From: Rathayibacter sp. Leaf185
GTDB taxonomy: Bacteria > Actinomycetota > Actinomycetes > Actinomycetales > Microbacteriaceae
Direction: 5' to 3'
NCBI RefSeq assembly: GCF_001423885.1
Contig: NZ_LMPP01000001.1
Coordinates: 1,217,543-1,281,542 of the forward strand
DNA: 64,000 bases
The notes beneath the pieces are model-generated. The model ran no database searches. It was not told where the DNA came from and worked only from the letters and a program-made list of their open reading frames with translations. The position numbers were made by a program, and so were the translations under genes. This document shows, piece by piece, positions 32,438 through 40,543 of the stretch (position 1 is its first letter; each line of letters begins with the position of its first letter).

Positions 32438-33142
32438 ATGATGCGCACCACCTTCATCCTGCTCCGCGTGATCGTCGCGATCGCCGTGCTGGCGGCGACC
32501 GTCACGAGCTTCGCCGACTCCTACGCCTTCTGGGTCGAGGCCCGCTTCCGCGACCGCACGACGCTGGTGGTGAACTTCTTCAGCTACATCACCGTCGAGA
32601 CCTGTCTGATCGCCGCGATCGTGCTGCTGATCGGCGCGGTCGTGCTCGCTCGGGGCGCGATCCCCGAGCCCCGCTGGTACGCCTGGCTGCGTGCCGGCAC
32701 CGTCAGCAGCATGGTGGTCATCGGAGTCGTCTACAACCTCCTCCTGCGCGGGACCGTGGTCACCGGCGCCGGCGCCCCCCAGGAGTGGACGAACGAGGTC
32801 ATGCACGTCGTCGCCCCACTCGCCCTGATCCTCGACTGGCTGTTCGCGCCGGGCCGTCGGCGACTCTCCTGGGCGGTGGTCCCCGGGATCCTGGTGTTCC
32901 CGGTCGCCTGGTTCGTCTACACGACGGTGCGCGCGCCGCTGGTCTACGACCAGATGAAGCACGAGCAGGTCTGGTACCCGTACCCCTTCCTCGACCCGCG
33001 CCTCGCCGACCCGCCGCTCATCCCCGGGGGGACGGTCGCCGTCGTGTTCTACGTCGTCGGGTTGACCGCCGTGTTCGGCGCGGTCGCCGCAGCGACGGTG
33101 TGGGTGTCGCGGCGCAGACGCCGCTTCGGCGCTACTCGATAA
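32438..33142 (+). CDS. Pr6Pr (FAR-17a/AIG1-like) six-helix membrane protein
   Basis: A 234-aa protein from ATG 32438 (ATG 32441 is equally possible; GGAAGG lies just upstream). Six hydrophobic helices are visible: FILLRVIVAIAVLAATVTS, NFFSYITVETCLIAAIVLLIGA, VSSMVVIGVVYNLLL, NEVMHVVAPLALILDWLF, VVPGILVFPVAWFVY and VVFYVVGLTAVFGAVAAATV. Conserved-looking polar residues include NEVMHV and the PYPFLDP loop. The fold resembles Pr6Pr/androgen-induced membrane hydrolases, but activity is unknown. It occupies the place where sigM lies in mycobacteria. Confidence 0.75.
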   Translation: MMRTTFILLRVIVAIAVLAATVTSFADSYAFWVEARFRDRTTLVVNFFSYITVETCLIAAIVLLIGAVVLARGAIPEPRWYAWLRAGTVSSMVVIGVVYNLLLRGTVVTGAGAPQEWTNEVMHVVAPLALILDWLFAPGRRRLSWAVVPGILVFPVAWFVYTTVRAPLVYDQMKHEQVWYPYPFLDPRLADPPLIPGGTVAVVFYVVGLTAVFGAVAAATVWVSRRRRRFGATR

Positions 33143-33229
33143 GAAGCCCAGGTCAGAGGATCTTTCGGCGAGTCGGCCACCGGCTCGTCCTCCCGACCCT
33201 GATCGCCACCCGAGTGCGCGGGGCCGTGC

Positions 33230-33255
33230 GGAATAGCCCCCACCTAGGATGTGTT
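33230..33255 (+). promoter_or_regulatory. SigR/SigH-type thiol-stress promoter of trxBA
   Basis: GGAAT (33230-33234) and GTT (33253-33255) are separated by exactly 18 bases. GGAAT-N18/19-GTT is the consensus of the actinobacterial redox sigma factors SigR (Streptomyces) and SigH (mycobacteria), whose classic target is trxBA. The trxB start is about 110 bp downstream. Confidence 0.7.
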
Positions 33256-33367
33256 GTAGACCTCGGAGCCGCGGACGGACCGAGCGACCGGTCCGCGCCC
33301 CGCAGATCACCCACAGGTGGTCCGACACCGTCCCACCACCGCTCAGCACAGACCTCGAGGAGTTGCC

Positions 33368-34342
33368 GTGCGCGACATCGTCATCATCGGATCCGGCCCC
33401 GCCGGCTGGACCGCCGCCATCTACGCGGCACGCGCCGAGCTGCACCCGGTGGTCGTGGCGTCCTCCGTCGAGATCGGCGGCGACCTGATGAACACCACCG
33501 ACGTCGAGAACTTCCCCGGTTTCGCCGACGGCATCATGGGTCCCGAGCTGATGATGGCGATGCAGGCGCAGGCCGAGAAGTTCGGTGCCGAGACGTTCTA
33601 CGACGACGTCACCTCGCTCGATCTCGAGGGCGAGGTCAAGACGGTCCACCTCGGGTCCGGCGAGAGCATCGAGGCCAAGACCGTCGTGGTCGCGACCGGC
33701 TCCGCGTACCGCAAGCTCGGTCTGCACGACGAGGAGCGCCTGTCGGGACACGGTGTCTCATGGTGTGCCACCTGCGACGGCTTCTTCTTCAAGGGCAAGA
33801 CCATCGCCGTGGTGGGCGGCGGCGACTCCGCGATGGAGGAGGCGACCTTCCTCACCAAGCACGCGGCGAAGGTCTACATCATCCACCGCAAGGACACGCT
33901 CCGCGCCTCGAAGGTCATGCAGAAGCGCGCCTTCGACAACGAGAAGATCGAGTTCGTCTACAACTCCGAGGTCATCGGAATCACCGGTGAGAGCCACGTC
34001 AACGGAGTGAAGCTGCGCGACACGGTCGACGGCACCGAGTCGCGCCTCGAGCTCGACGGCCTCTTCATCGCGATCGGCAACGACCCGCGCACGCACATCG
34101 TGCACGGCAAGCTCGACCTCACCACCGAGGGCAACATCTCGGTCGTCGGCCGCTCCTCGCAGACCTCTGTGGCCGGCGTCTTCGCGGCAGGCGACGTGAT
34201 CGACCCGACCTACCGTCAGGCCGTCACCGCAGCCGCCTCCGGGACGGTCGCCGCCCTCGACGCGGAGCACTACCTCGCCGCGCTCGCCGACGGCACCGCG
34301 TCGACCGAGGGCACGCCACACGCCGAGTTACTCGCCCTCTGA
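33368..34342 (+). CDS. trxB: Thioredoxin-disulfide reductase
   Basis: A 324-aa flavoenzyme. The start is GTG 33368 (VRDIVIIGSGPAG) with GAGGAG at 33357-33362. FAD site: IVIIGSGPAGWTAAIYAARAEL. Redox motif: WCATCDG (C133 and C136). NADPH site: IAVVGGGDSAMEEATFL. C-terminal: VFAAGDVIDPTYRQAVTAAASG. It uses NADPH to reduce the thioredoxin encoded 58 nt downstream. Likely induced by disulfide stress through the promoter at 33230. Confidence 0.97.
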   Translation: MRDIVIIGSGPAGWTAAIYAARAELHPVVVASSVEIGGDLMNTTDVENFPGFADGIMGPELMMAMQAQAEKFGAETFYDDVTSLDLEGEVKTVHLGSGESIEAKTVVVATGSAYRKLGLHDEERLSGHGVSWCATCDGFFFKGKTIAVVGGGDSAMEEATFLTKHAAKVYIIHRKDTLRASKVMQKRAFDNEKIEFVYNSEVIGITGESHVNGVKLRDTVDGTESRLELDGLFIAIGNDPRTHIVHGKLDLTTEGNISVVGRSSQTSVAGVFAAGDVIDPTYRQAVTAAASGTVAALDAEHYLAALADGTASTEGTPHAELLAL

Positions 34343-34400
34343 TCGTCTAGTCACCCACCACTGGAGCCGGCACGACCGGCCCACGAAGGAGAATATCGCC

Positions 34401-34724
34401 ATGTCCACCGCGAAGAGCGTCACCGACGCGTCGTTCCAGGCCGACGTCCTCGACTCCGAGAAGACCGTCCTGGTCGACTTCTGGGCCGAGTGGTGCGGCC
34501 CCTGCCGCATGGTCTCGCCGATCCTCGACCAGATCTCGGCCGAGCACGGCGAGAAGATCGAGATCGTCAAGCTCAACGTCGACGAGAACCCGCAGACCGC
34601 CGCCAAGTACCAGATCACCTCGATCCCGGCGATGAAGGTCTACCAGAAGGGTGAGGTCGTCAAGACCGTCATCGGCGCCAAGCCGAAGCCGGCTCTCGAG
34701 GCCGACCTCGCCGCCTTCCTCTGA
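34401..34724 (+). CDS. trxA: Thioredoxin
   Basis: A 107-aa protein from ATG 34401 with AAGGAG upstream. LVDFWAEWCGPCRM contains the active-site C32-G-P-C35, and ITSIPAMKVY has the cis-Pro. It is a standard cytosolic thioredoxin, donor for ribonucleotide reductase and other reductases. Co-transcribed with trxB and closed by the terminator at 34739. Confidence 0.97.
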   Translation: MSTAKSVTDASFQADVLDSEKTVLVDFWAEWCGPCRMVSPILDQISAEHGEKIEIVKLNVDENPQTAAKYQITSIPAMKVYQKGEVVKTVIGAKPKPALEADLAAFL

Positions 34725-34738
34725 TCCTCTGATCAGCA

Positions 34739-34778
34739 CACGAAGCCCCTGCGCCCTCCGGGTCGCGGGGGCTTCGTG
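34739..34778 (+). terminator. Terminator after trxBA
   Basis: CACGAAGCCCC (34739-34749) pairs with GGGGCTTCGTG (34768-34778), an 11-bp perfect stem 14 nt past the trxA stop. parS site 1 follows 10 nt later. Confidence 0.85.
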
Positions 34779-34788
34779 CATCCGGCGG

Positions 34789-34804
34789 CGTTTCACGTGA
34801 AACG
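34789..34804. other. parS: parS site 1
   Basis: GTTTCACGTGAAAC is the invariant 14-bp core of the bacterial parS palindrome, flanked here by C and G instead of T and A. ParB should nucleate here. It is located in the trxA-aminotransferase spacer. Confidence 0.9.
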
Positions 34805-35020
34805 GTGGAGGCTCGTACCACTCGCGGCTCCCCCTCCGCCCTCGCTGAGGGAGCAGCGCGCAGCGCGTATGGAGATTCCCGCACCCCCTTACGCGCTGCC
34901 CGATCCACCCACCACCGACTGGCTCCCCCTTCCCCGCCCACTCCCCGACCCGGCCGGTACAGTGGACAGACCCGGGCCTTCCTCCCGGCCTCCCCGTCCT
35001 CCGAGCGAAGCGACCCCATC

Positions 35021-36325
35021 GTGACCAACCGCGGAACCAATCTCGACCCCTGGTACGACTCCTACGCGGAGCGCACGGCCGGCCTGGCCGCCAGCGAGGT
35101 CCGAGCCCTGTTCGCCGTAGCGTCACGCCCCGAGGTCGTCTCTCTGGCCGGAGGAATGCCCTTCGTCGCCGCACTCCCTCAGGACCTCGTGACCGGCGCC
35201 ATCGAGTCGGTCATGCGCGAGCAGGGCCCTGTTGCCCTCCAGTACGGCTCCGGTCAGGGAGTCCCCGTCCTGCGCGAGCAGATCCTCGAGGTCATGGCGC
35301 TCGAGGGGATCTCGGCCAGCGCCGACGACGTCGTCGTCACCACCGGCTCGCAGCACGCTCTCGAGCTCGTCTCCAAGCTGTTCCTCGACCCCGGCGACGT
35401 GGTGCTGTCGGAGGGGCCGAGCTATGTCACGGCGATGGTCATCTTCCGCTCGTACCAGGCGCAGATCGAGCACATCGCCATGGACGAGCACGGACTGATC
35501 CCCGCCGCCCTCCGCGAGCACATCACTCGCGTGCGCGCCGCCGGCAAGACGATCAAGTTCCTGTACACGATCCCCACCTTCCACAACCCGGCCGGAGTGA
35601 CGCTCTCCTGGGAGCGCCGCGTCGAGATCCTCGAGATCTGCAAGTCCGAGGGGATCCTCGTCCTCGAGGACAACCCGTACGGTCTCCTGTACTTCGAGGA
35701 GGTCCCGCCGAAGGCGATGCGCTCCCTCGAGGAGGACGGCGTCATCTACCTCGGGACGTTCTCCAAGACGCTGGCGCCCGGATTCCGGGTCGGCTGGGCA
35801 CTCGCACCCCACGCGATACGTGAACGTCTGATCCTTGCCAACGAGGCCGCTGTGCTGAGCCCGTCCTCGTTCAGTCAGCTGGTCATCTCGAAGTACCTCG
35901 AGACGGCCGACTGGCGCGGTCAGATCGACACCTTCCGCGGCGTCTATCGCGAGCGCAAGGAGGCGATGATCCGCGGGCTGCAGACCCACCTCCCGTCGCT
36001 CTCGTGGACCAACCCCAACGGCGGCTTCTACGTCTGGCTCACGCTTCCCGACAACCTCGACTCGAAGGCGATGCTCCCGCGCGCCGTCAAAGAGCTCGTC
36101 GCCTACACGCCCGGCACGGCCTTCTACGGCAACGGCGATGGGCGCCAGAACATCCGGCTCTCGTTCTGCTACCCGACGCCCGAGCGGATCGGCGACGGCA
36201 TCCGTCGCCTCGCCACGGTGATCAACGGCGAGCTCGACCTCCTGTCGACTTTCGCCGGCACCGGGTCCATGGCCTCCATCGACGTGGAGCAGCGCGACAG
36301 CGCCCTTCCGCCGAACATCGCCTGA
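35021..36325 (+). CDS. PLP-dependent aminotransferase (fold type I, 2-aminoadipate/MocR-core type)
   Basis: A 434-aa protein. The open frame extends up to 34805, but the conserved start is GTG 35021 (VTNRGTNLDPWYDSYAERTAGL). Features: VVSLAGGMPFVAALP, ALQYGSGQGVPVLREQI, TTGSQHALELVSKLFLDPGDVVLSEGPSYV, TIPTFHNPAGVTLSWERR (Asn and Pro lining PLP), LEDNPYGLLYF, and YLGTFSKTLAPGFRVGW with the Schiff-base Lys. No DNA-binding head is fused. It acts on an unknown amino acid in the cytosol. It pairs with the ligase gene 42 nt downstream. Confidence 0.88.
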   Translation: MTNRGTNLDPWYDSYAERTAGLAASEVRALFAVASRPEVVSLAGGMPFVAALPQDLVTGAIESVMREQGPVALQYGSGQGVPVLREQILEVMALEGISASADDVVVTTGSQHALELVSKLFLDPGDVVLSEGPSYVTAMVIFRSYQAQIEHIAMDEHGLIPAALREHITRVRAAGKTIKFLYTIPTFHNPAGVTLSWERRVEILEICKSEGILVLEDNPYGLLYFEEVPPKAMRSLEEDGVIYLGTFSKTLAPGFRVGWALAPHAIRERLILANEAAVLSPSSFSQLVISKYLETADWRGQIDTFRGVYRERKEAMIRGLQTHLPSLSWTNPNGGFYVWLTLPDNLDSKAMLPRAVKELVAYTPGTAFYGNGDGRQNIRLSFCYPTPERIGDGIRRLATVINGELDLLSTFAGTGSMASIDVEQRDSALPPNIA

Positions 36326-36367
36326 CCTGCCCGCCTCCGCTAAGCTCGATTCACAAAAGGCCTGGTC

Positions 36368-37336
36368 ATGACTGATTTCTCTGTCCTCGATCGCACTCTC
36401 GACATCGTCGTGATCAGCGGAGGGATCAGCCACGAGCGCGACGTGTCGCTCCGGTCGGGCCGCCGCGTGGCCGATCGACTCTCGGCGATGGGTCACCGGG
36501 TCTCGATGCGCGAGCCCGACGCCGGGCTCCTCTCCTTCCTCCTCGAGCACCGACCCGACGTCGTCTGGCCGGCGGTACACGGGGCCAGTGGCGAGGACGG
36601 CGCTCTGCTCGGACTCCTCGAGGCTGCGGGTTTCGACTACGTCGGTTCGCGCACGGATGCGGCGCGGCTCGCCTGGTTCAAGCCGACGGCCAAGACACTC
36701 GTCGGCCGTGCCGGCTTGTCGACCCCGCGGTCAGTGACCCTCCCCCGAGAGACATTCCGTGAGCTCGGTGCGGCAGGCATCCTCGGTCAGGTCGAGGCAC
36801 ACCTCCCGGGTCCCCTCGTGGTGAAGCCGGCGCAGGGCGGATCTGCGCAGGGCGTCAGTATCGTGTCGGAGTCCGACCAGCTCCCCCGCGCGATGGTCGA
36901 GGCCTACACCTACGGTGAGGTCGTGCTCATCGAGCAGTTCATCGTCGGTACCGAGGTCGCCGTAGGAGTCCTCGACCTGGGTGACGGCGCCTTCGCCCTG
37001 CCTCCGGTCGAGATCGAGCCCGTCGAGGGCCGATACACCTTCGAGGCACGCTACAACGCAGGCGAGACGCGCTTCTACACCCCGGCACGTCTGGACGAGG
37101 CTGTTCTCGCGGAGGTCTCCCGTGTCGCTGTGGCCGTTCACGAACTCCTCGGACTCCGTCACCTCTCGCGGATCGACTTCATCGTGGACGCCGCCGGCCT
37201 CCCCTGGTTCTTCGACGCGAACGTGCTTCCCGGGATGACCGAGACCTCCACGGTCCCCCAGGCGATCGAGGCGTCCGGCCGCTACCTCGGCGATGTCTAC
37301 TCCAACCTCGCCAAGCTCGCTGCCTCCTCCCACTGA
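36368..37336 (+). CDS. D-alanine--D-alanine ligase family ATP-grasp enzyme
   Basis: A 322-aa protein from ATG 36368. Domains: IVVISGGISHERDVSLRSGRRV (N-terminal Ddl signature), VVWPAVHGASGEDGALLGLLEAAGFDYVGS, LVVKPAQGGSAQGVSIV (ATP-grasp glycine loop), VVLIEQFIVGTEVAVGVL, RIDFIVDAAGLPWFFDANVLPGMTETS (metal and product end). Shorter than many Ddl enzymes (about 350) and with FDAN where Ddl usually has LEVN, so it may be a Ddl paralog joining other amino acids. It lies next to parS site 2 and the aminotransferase. Confidence 0.8.
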   Translation: MTDFSVLDRTLDIVVISGGISHERDVSLRSGRRVADRLSAMGHRVSMREPDAGLLSFLLEHRPDVVWPAVHGASGEDGALLGLLEAAGFDYVGSRTDAARLAWFKPTAKTLVGRAGLSTPRSVTLPRETFRELGAAGILGQVEAHLPGPLVVKPAQGGSAQGVSIVSESDQLPRAMVEAYTYGEVVLIEQFIVGTEVAVGVLDLGDGAFALPPVEIEPVEGRYTFEARYNAGETRFYTPARLDEAVLAEVSRVAVAVHELLGLRHLSRIDFIVDAAGLPWFFDANVLPGMTETSTVPQAIEASGRYLGDVYSNLAKLAASSH

Positions 37337-37347
37337 CCTCCTGCCGA

Positions 37348-37363
37348 TGTTTCACGTGAAACA
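37348..37363. other. parS: parS site 2
   Basis: A perfect 16-bp parS palindrome, TGTTTCACGTGAAACA, 12 bp after the ligase stop. Confidence 0.97.
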
Positions 37364-37884
37364 TCGAGTAGGACGCAGCACGTGGCGCGATCGGTTGTCC
37401 CGTCGCGTTCCGCGAGGTATCGCCGCGTCGGAGGCATCGCGCCCTCGATTCCGTGGGCGGGAAGCCGCTGTTCGTCGAAGGAGCGTCTCGCTCGCGGCAG
37501 TCCTTCGCTGTCACTGAGCGTGCAGGGGCGTAGAGCTACCCGTGAACTGCACACGCGCTGGCGAACGGACCGGCGTGCTGTCGTATGTCGACTGCGAGGG
37601 ACGTTCTCGACAGACCAGGCCATCATCGGCGTTCGCCTCCGCCGAGCAGGATCCGGCGTATCGGAAGACTCGGCGCGGGCTGATTGCGGCCGCATCCCCT
37701 GCTGATCGAATCACCATGCATCGGCGTATCCAGACCGACCGCGTTCAGTGAATCATGGCGCTGATCGGCTGTTGTAGGAGCGGCCGATCGCGAAACGCTT
37801 CGCGGGCAACTCGATCAACGCTGGCGGCTCCGCGCGCAGAAGAGCGAGCTGGTGACCGGACCGGAGCACTGGATACGCTTGTGA

Positions 37885-37900
37885 TGTTTCACGTGAAACA
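37885..37900. other. parS: parS site 3
   Basis: A second perfect 16-bp TGTTTCACGTGAAACA, 7 bp from the parB stop codon. Confidence 0.97.
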
Positions 37901-37906
37901 TCGAGG

Positions 37907-38875
37907 CTACGGGGCCAGCGAGACCTCGGTAGGCTCGCCGATCTCCGCAAGGATGCGATTGAGGTCCTGAATGCTGGCGAAATCGATGACCATCTGCCCC
38001 TTCCGGGCGCCGAGGGTCACCTTCACGCGGGTATTGAGACGGTCTCCGAGATGATCCGCGACCGAGCTCAGGTGCCCGACGTGTCCCCCCTGCTCCTCCG
38101 GTGCGTCTCGCTTCGTCGCGCGCGGTGCCTTCATCTGCGCCGCGGCCGCCTCCGCAGCCCGCACCGACAGGTCCTCGTTCACGATCTTGTCGGCGAGACG
38201 CCGCATCGCATCGACGTTCTCGAGCGAGAGCACTGCACGCGCATGACCAGCACTGAGAACGCCCGCAGCGACGCGCGCCTGCACATCAGCCGGAAGTCTC
38301 AGCAGACGGAGCGTATTCGAGATCTGCGGACGCGACCGCCCGAGACGTGCCGCCAGTGCTTCCTGCGTGATGCCGAAGTCGCTCAGGAGCTGTTGATACG
38401 CGGACGCCTCTTCGAGCGGGTTGAGCTCCGCGCGGTGCAGATTCTCGAGGAGCGCATCCCGCAGCATGTTCTCGTCGGCGGTGTCCTTGACGACCGCAGG
38501 AATCGTGTCCAGACCAGCGGCCTTGGAGGCTCGGAACCGACGCTCCCCCATCACCAGCTCGTACTTCGCAGCGCCGCGGCCCTGGATCGGGCGCACCACG
38601 ATCGGCTGCAGCACTCCGTACTCGCTGATGCTGTGGATCAGTTCGGCCAGATCGTCCTGATCGAACACCGAGCGCGGCTGTGCAGCGTTCGGGATGATCT
38701 CGCCGAGGGGCAGGCGGGCGAGCCGCGCTCCGGGAACCTCGAGCAGTGCGTCCGACTCCGACGTACCTGCGTTCTGGTCGGGGAAGAACACGTCTACCGG
38801 CCGGGCACGGGTGTCGTCTCCGGTGGGGATCAGTGCGCCGATGCCTCGGCCCAGTCCGGTTCGCTTGGCAGCCAT
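37907..38875 (-). CDS. parB: Chromosome partitioning protein ParB (CTPase, parS-binding)
   Basis: A 322-aa protein from ATG 38875. N-terminus: AAKRTGLGRGIGALIP. ParB/CTP core: IIPNAAQPRSVFDQDDLAELIHSISEYGVLQPIVVRP, ELVMGERRFRASKAAGLDTIPAVV (GERR motif), and ENLHRAELNPLEEASAYQQLLSDF. HTH: ITQEALAARLGRSRPQISNTLRLL. C-terminal dimerisation domain: HVGHLSSVADHLGDRLNTRVKVTL. It loads on the four parS sites nearby and spreads as a clamp. Its ATG shares one base with the parA stop (TGATG). Confidence 0.97.
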   Translation of the reverse strand: MAAKRTGLGRGIGALIPTGDDTRARPVDVFFPDQNAGTSESDALLEVPGARLARLPLGEIIPNAAQPRSVFDQDDLAELIHSISEYGVLQPIVVRPIQGRGAAKYELVMGERRFRASKAAGLDTIPAVVKDTADENMLRDALLENLHRAELNPLEEASAYQQLLSDFGITQEALAARLGRSRPQISNTLRLLRLPADVQARVAAGVLSAGHARAVLSLENVDAMRRLADKIVNEDLSVRAAEAAAAQMKAPRATKRDAPEEQGGHVGHLSSVADHLGDRLNTRVKVTLGARKGQMVIDFASIQDLNRILAEIGEPTEVSLAP

Positions 38876-39819
38876 CAGCGGGCCTCCCCTTCGGTCGCGG
38901 TCTCTGTTGTCGATCGTGCACCTCGTCGGGCGATCTCGGCAGCCGCCTCCAGATAGGCCAGCGAGCCCGACGACTGCGGGTCGTAGCTGATGACGCTCTG
39001 CCCGTAGCTCGGCGCCTCCGAGATGCGCACATTACGCGGGATCACGGCCTTGAGCACCTCCTTCGGGAAGTGCTCGCGCACCTCCGCTGCGACCTGGTGC
39101 GACAGGTTCGTGCGTCCGTCGAACATCGTCAGGAGGATCGTCGAGACCCCGAGATTCGGGTTGAGGTGCCGCTCGATCAGATCGATGTTCTTCAACAGCT
39201 GACTCAGCCCCTCCAGCGCGTAGTACTCGCACTGAATCGGGATCAGCACTTCACGCGCGGCGACGAAGGCATTGATCGTCAGAAGGCCGAGCGACGGCGG
39301 GCAGTCGATGAACACGTAGTCGAACGGCTCGTCCATCGCCTCAAGCATGCGGTCGAGTGCGCGACGGAGCCGCTGCTCGCGAGCGACGAGCGACACCAGC
39401 TCGATCTCGGCGCCGGCGAGATGGATCGTTGCCGGTACCCCGTAGAGCGTGTCGAACTCCGGGCTCTTCTGCACGACGTCGGCGAGTGGGGTGTCGTTGA
39501 CGATCACGTCGTAGACACTCGTCGTTTCAGCGCGGTGTTCGATACCGAGCGCGGTGGAGGCATTGCCCTGGGGATCCAGATCGATCACCAGCACCTTCGC
39601 CGCGCCGCGCGCGAGCCCGGCCGCCAGGTTGACCGTGGTCGTCGTCTTGCCGACCCCACCCTTCTGGTTCGAGATCGTGATCACGCGCGTCGACTCCGGC
39701 TTCGGCAGCGGCTGTGCGTTCAGCAACGCGCGGCGACGGGTCATTTCGGCGATCTCGCGAGCGAGGGGAGTCGAGGAGTCGAATCCGCCGGGCAGTCCAG
39801 CAGGATCGGGATGTTTCAC
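38875..39819 (-). CDS. parA: Chromosome partitioning ATPase ParA
   Basis: A 314-aa protein from GTG 39819; an internal ATG (MTRRRALLNAQ) is an alternative start that would leave parS site 4 untranslated. Deviant Walker A: NQKGGVGKTTTTVNLAAGL. Then VLVIDLDPQGNASTALGI, YDVIVND, FDYVFIDCPPSLGLLTINAF and VLIPIQCEYYALEGLSQLL. It positions ParB-parS complexes along the nucleoid. It is followed by parB in the same transcript. The GTG lies at the centre of parS site 4. Confidence 0.97.
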   Translation of the reverse strand: MKHPDPAGLPGGFDSSTPLAREIAEMTRRRALLNAQPLPKPESTRVITISNQKGGVGKTTTTVNLAAGLARGAAKVLVIDLDPQGNASTALGIEHRAETTSVYDVIVNDTPLADVVQKSPEFDTLYGVPATIHLAGAEIELVSLVAREQRLRRALDRMLEAMDEPFDYVFIDCPPSLGLLTINAFVAAREVLIPIQCEYYALEGLSQLLKNIDLIERHLNPNLGVSTILLTMFDGRTNLSHQVAAEVREHFPKEVLKAVIPRNVRISEAPSYGQSVISYDPQSSGSLAYLEAAAEIARRGARSTTETATEGEAR

Positions 39820-39827
39820 GTGAAACC
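39812..39827. other. parS: parS site 4, overlapping the parA start codon
   Basis: TGTTTCACGTGAAAC matches 15 of 16 consensus positions. On the minus strand the GTG of parA (39819-39817) is in its centre. ParB bound here could limit parAB expression (inference). Confidence 0.93.
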
Positions 39828-39908
39828 TTCGCTCGGCAGTTCAGTCAGAGGGAGTACCGCGACGACCGGCGCCAGGAATCCAGATGATCTCTACGGCTGC
39901 CGAGGCGA

Positions 39909-40538
39909 TCAACCCACTGTAGCTCGGACCACTCTCGTCACCTCGGAGAGCACGCCGTCACCCAGGACGATGACCTCCGGCGGCGACAGCCGGAAGCGCC
40001 GGATCTGCTTCTCCGCAGCCCCGATCTCCTTCTCCGCGTTGATCCCCTTCAGGAGCACGAGCTCGCCCCCGCGGCGCACCAGCGGCGCGGTCAATGGGAT
40101 CAGTTTCGACAGAGCGCTCACCGCTCGTGCCGTGACCTGATCGAGCGGCTCGTCGAGCTTCGCCTCCTCCGCCCGAGCGCGGAGAACTGAGACATTGTCG
40201 AGTTCCAGCTCGTCGACCTGCTCCTGCAGCCAGACGACCCGGCGCTCCATCGGCTCGATCAGCACGAAGCGCACGTCGGGCCGCAGGATGCCCAGGACGA
40301 CCCCGGGGAGGCCCGCACCGCTTCCCACGTCGCCGACGAGCCCAGGGCGCAGCAGAGGGGCGACCAGGGCGCTGTTGAGCACGTGCCTGGTCCACAGGCG
40401 CGGCAGCTCGAGGGGCCCGATGAGACCGCGCTCCTCGCCCTGCTCGGCCAGTGACGCCGTGAAGCGCCGAAGAACCTCGAGGCGGTCGCCTGCGATCGTC
40501 TCCGCGGCCGCGGGTTCCGGCTCGAGAGTCGGCTCCAC
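39909..40538 (-). CDS. rsmG: 16S rRNA (guanine(527)-N7)-methyltransferase RsmG
   Basis: A 209-aa protein from GTG 40538. LWTRHVLNSALVAPLL, then the SAM site VGDVGSGAGLPGVVLGIL, FVLIEPMERRVVWLQEQVDEL, TARAVSALSKLIPLTAPLVRRGGELVLLKG. These are the GidB/RsmG hallmarks and the length is normal. It methylates G527 of 16S rRNA; loss gives low-level streptomycin resistance in other bacteria. It follows the jag gene by 5 nt. Confidence 0.95.
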   Translation of the reverse strand: MEPTLEPEPAAAETIAGDRLEVLRRFTASLAEQGEERGLIGPLELPRLWTRHVLNSALVAPLLRPGLVGDVGSGAGLPGVVLGILRPDVRFVLIEPMERRVVWLQEQVDELELDNVSVLRARAEEAKLDEPLDQVTARAVSALSKLIPLTAPLVRRGGELVLLKGINAEKEIGAAEKQIRRFRLSPPEVIVLGDGVLSEVTRVVRATVG

Positions 40539-40543
40539 GACAG

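Larger units (their letters stand above)
37337..37906. other. 570-bp gene-free parS region
   Basis: The spacer separates the convergent ligase and parB genes. It carries parS sites 2 and 3 near its two ends. Open frames inside it (for example 37382-37705) lack ribosome-binding sites and protein-like composition. G+C is somewhat lower than in coding DNA. No RNA gene was recognised. Confidence 0.7.

Noticed and set aside
37382-37705. A 107-codon open frame in the parS spacer
   Set aside because: Arg/Ser-rich shadow-like peptide, no ribosome-binding site, and located in a region explained by parS sites.
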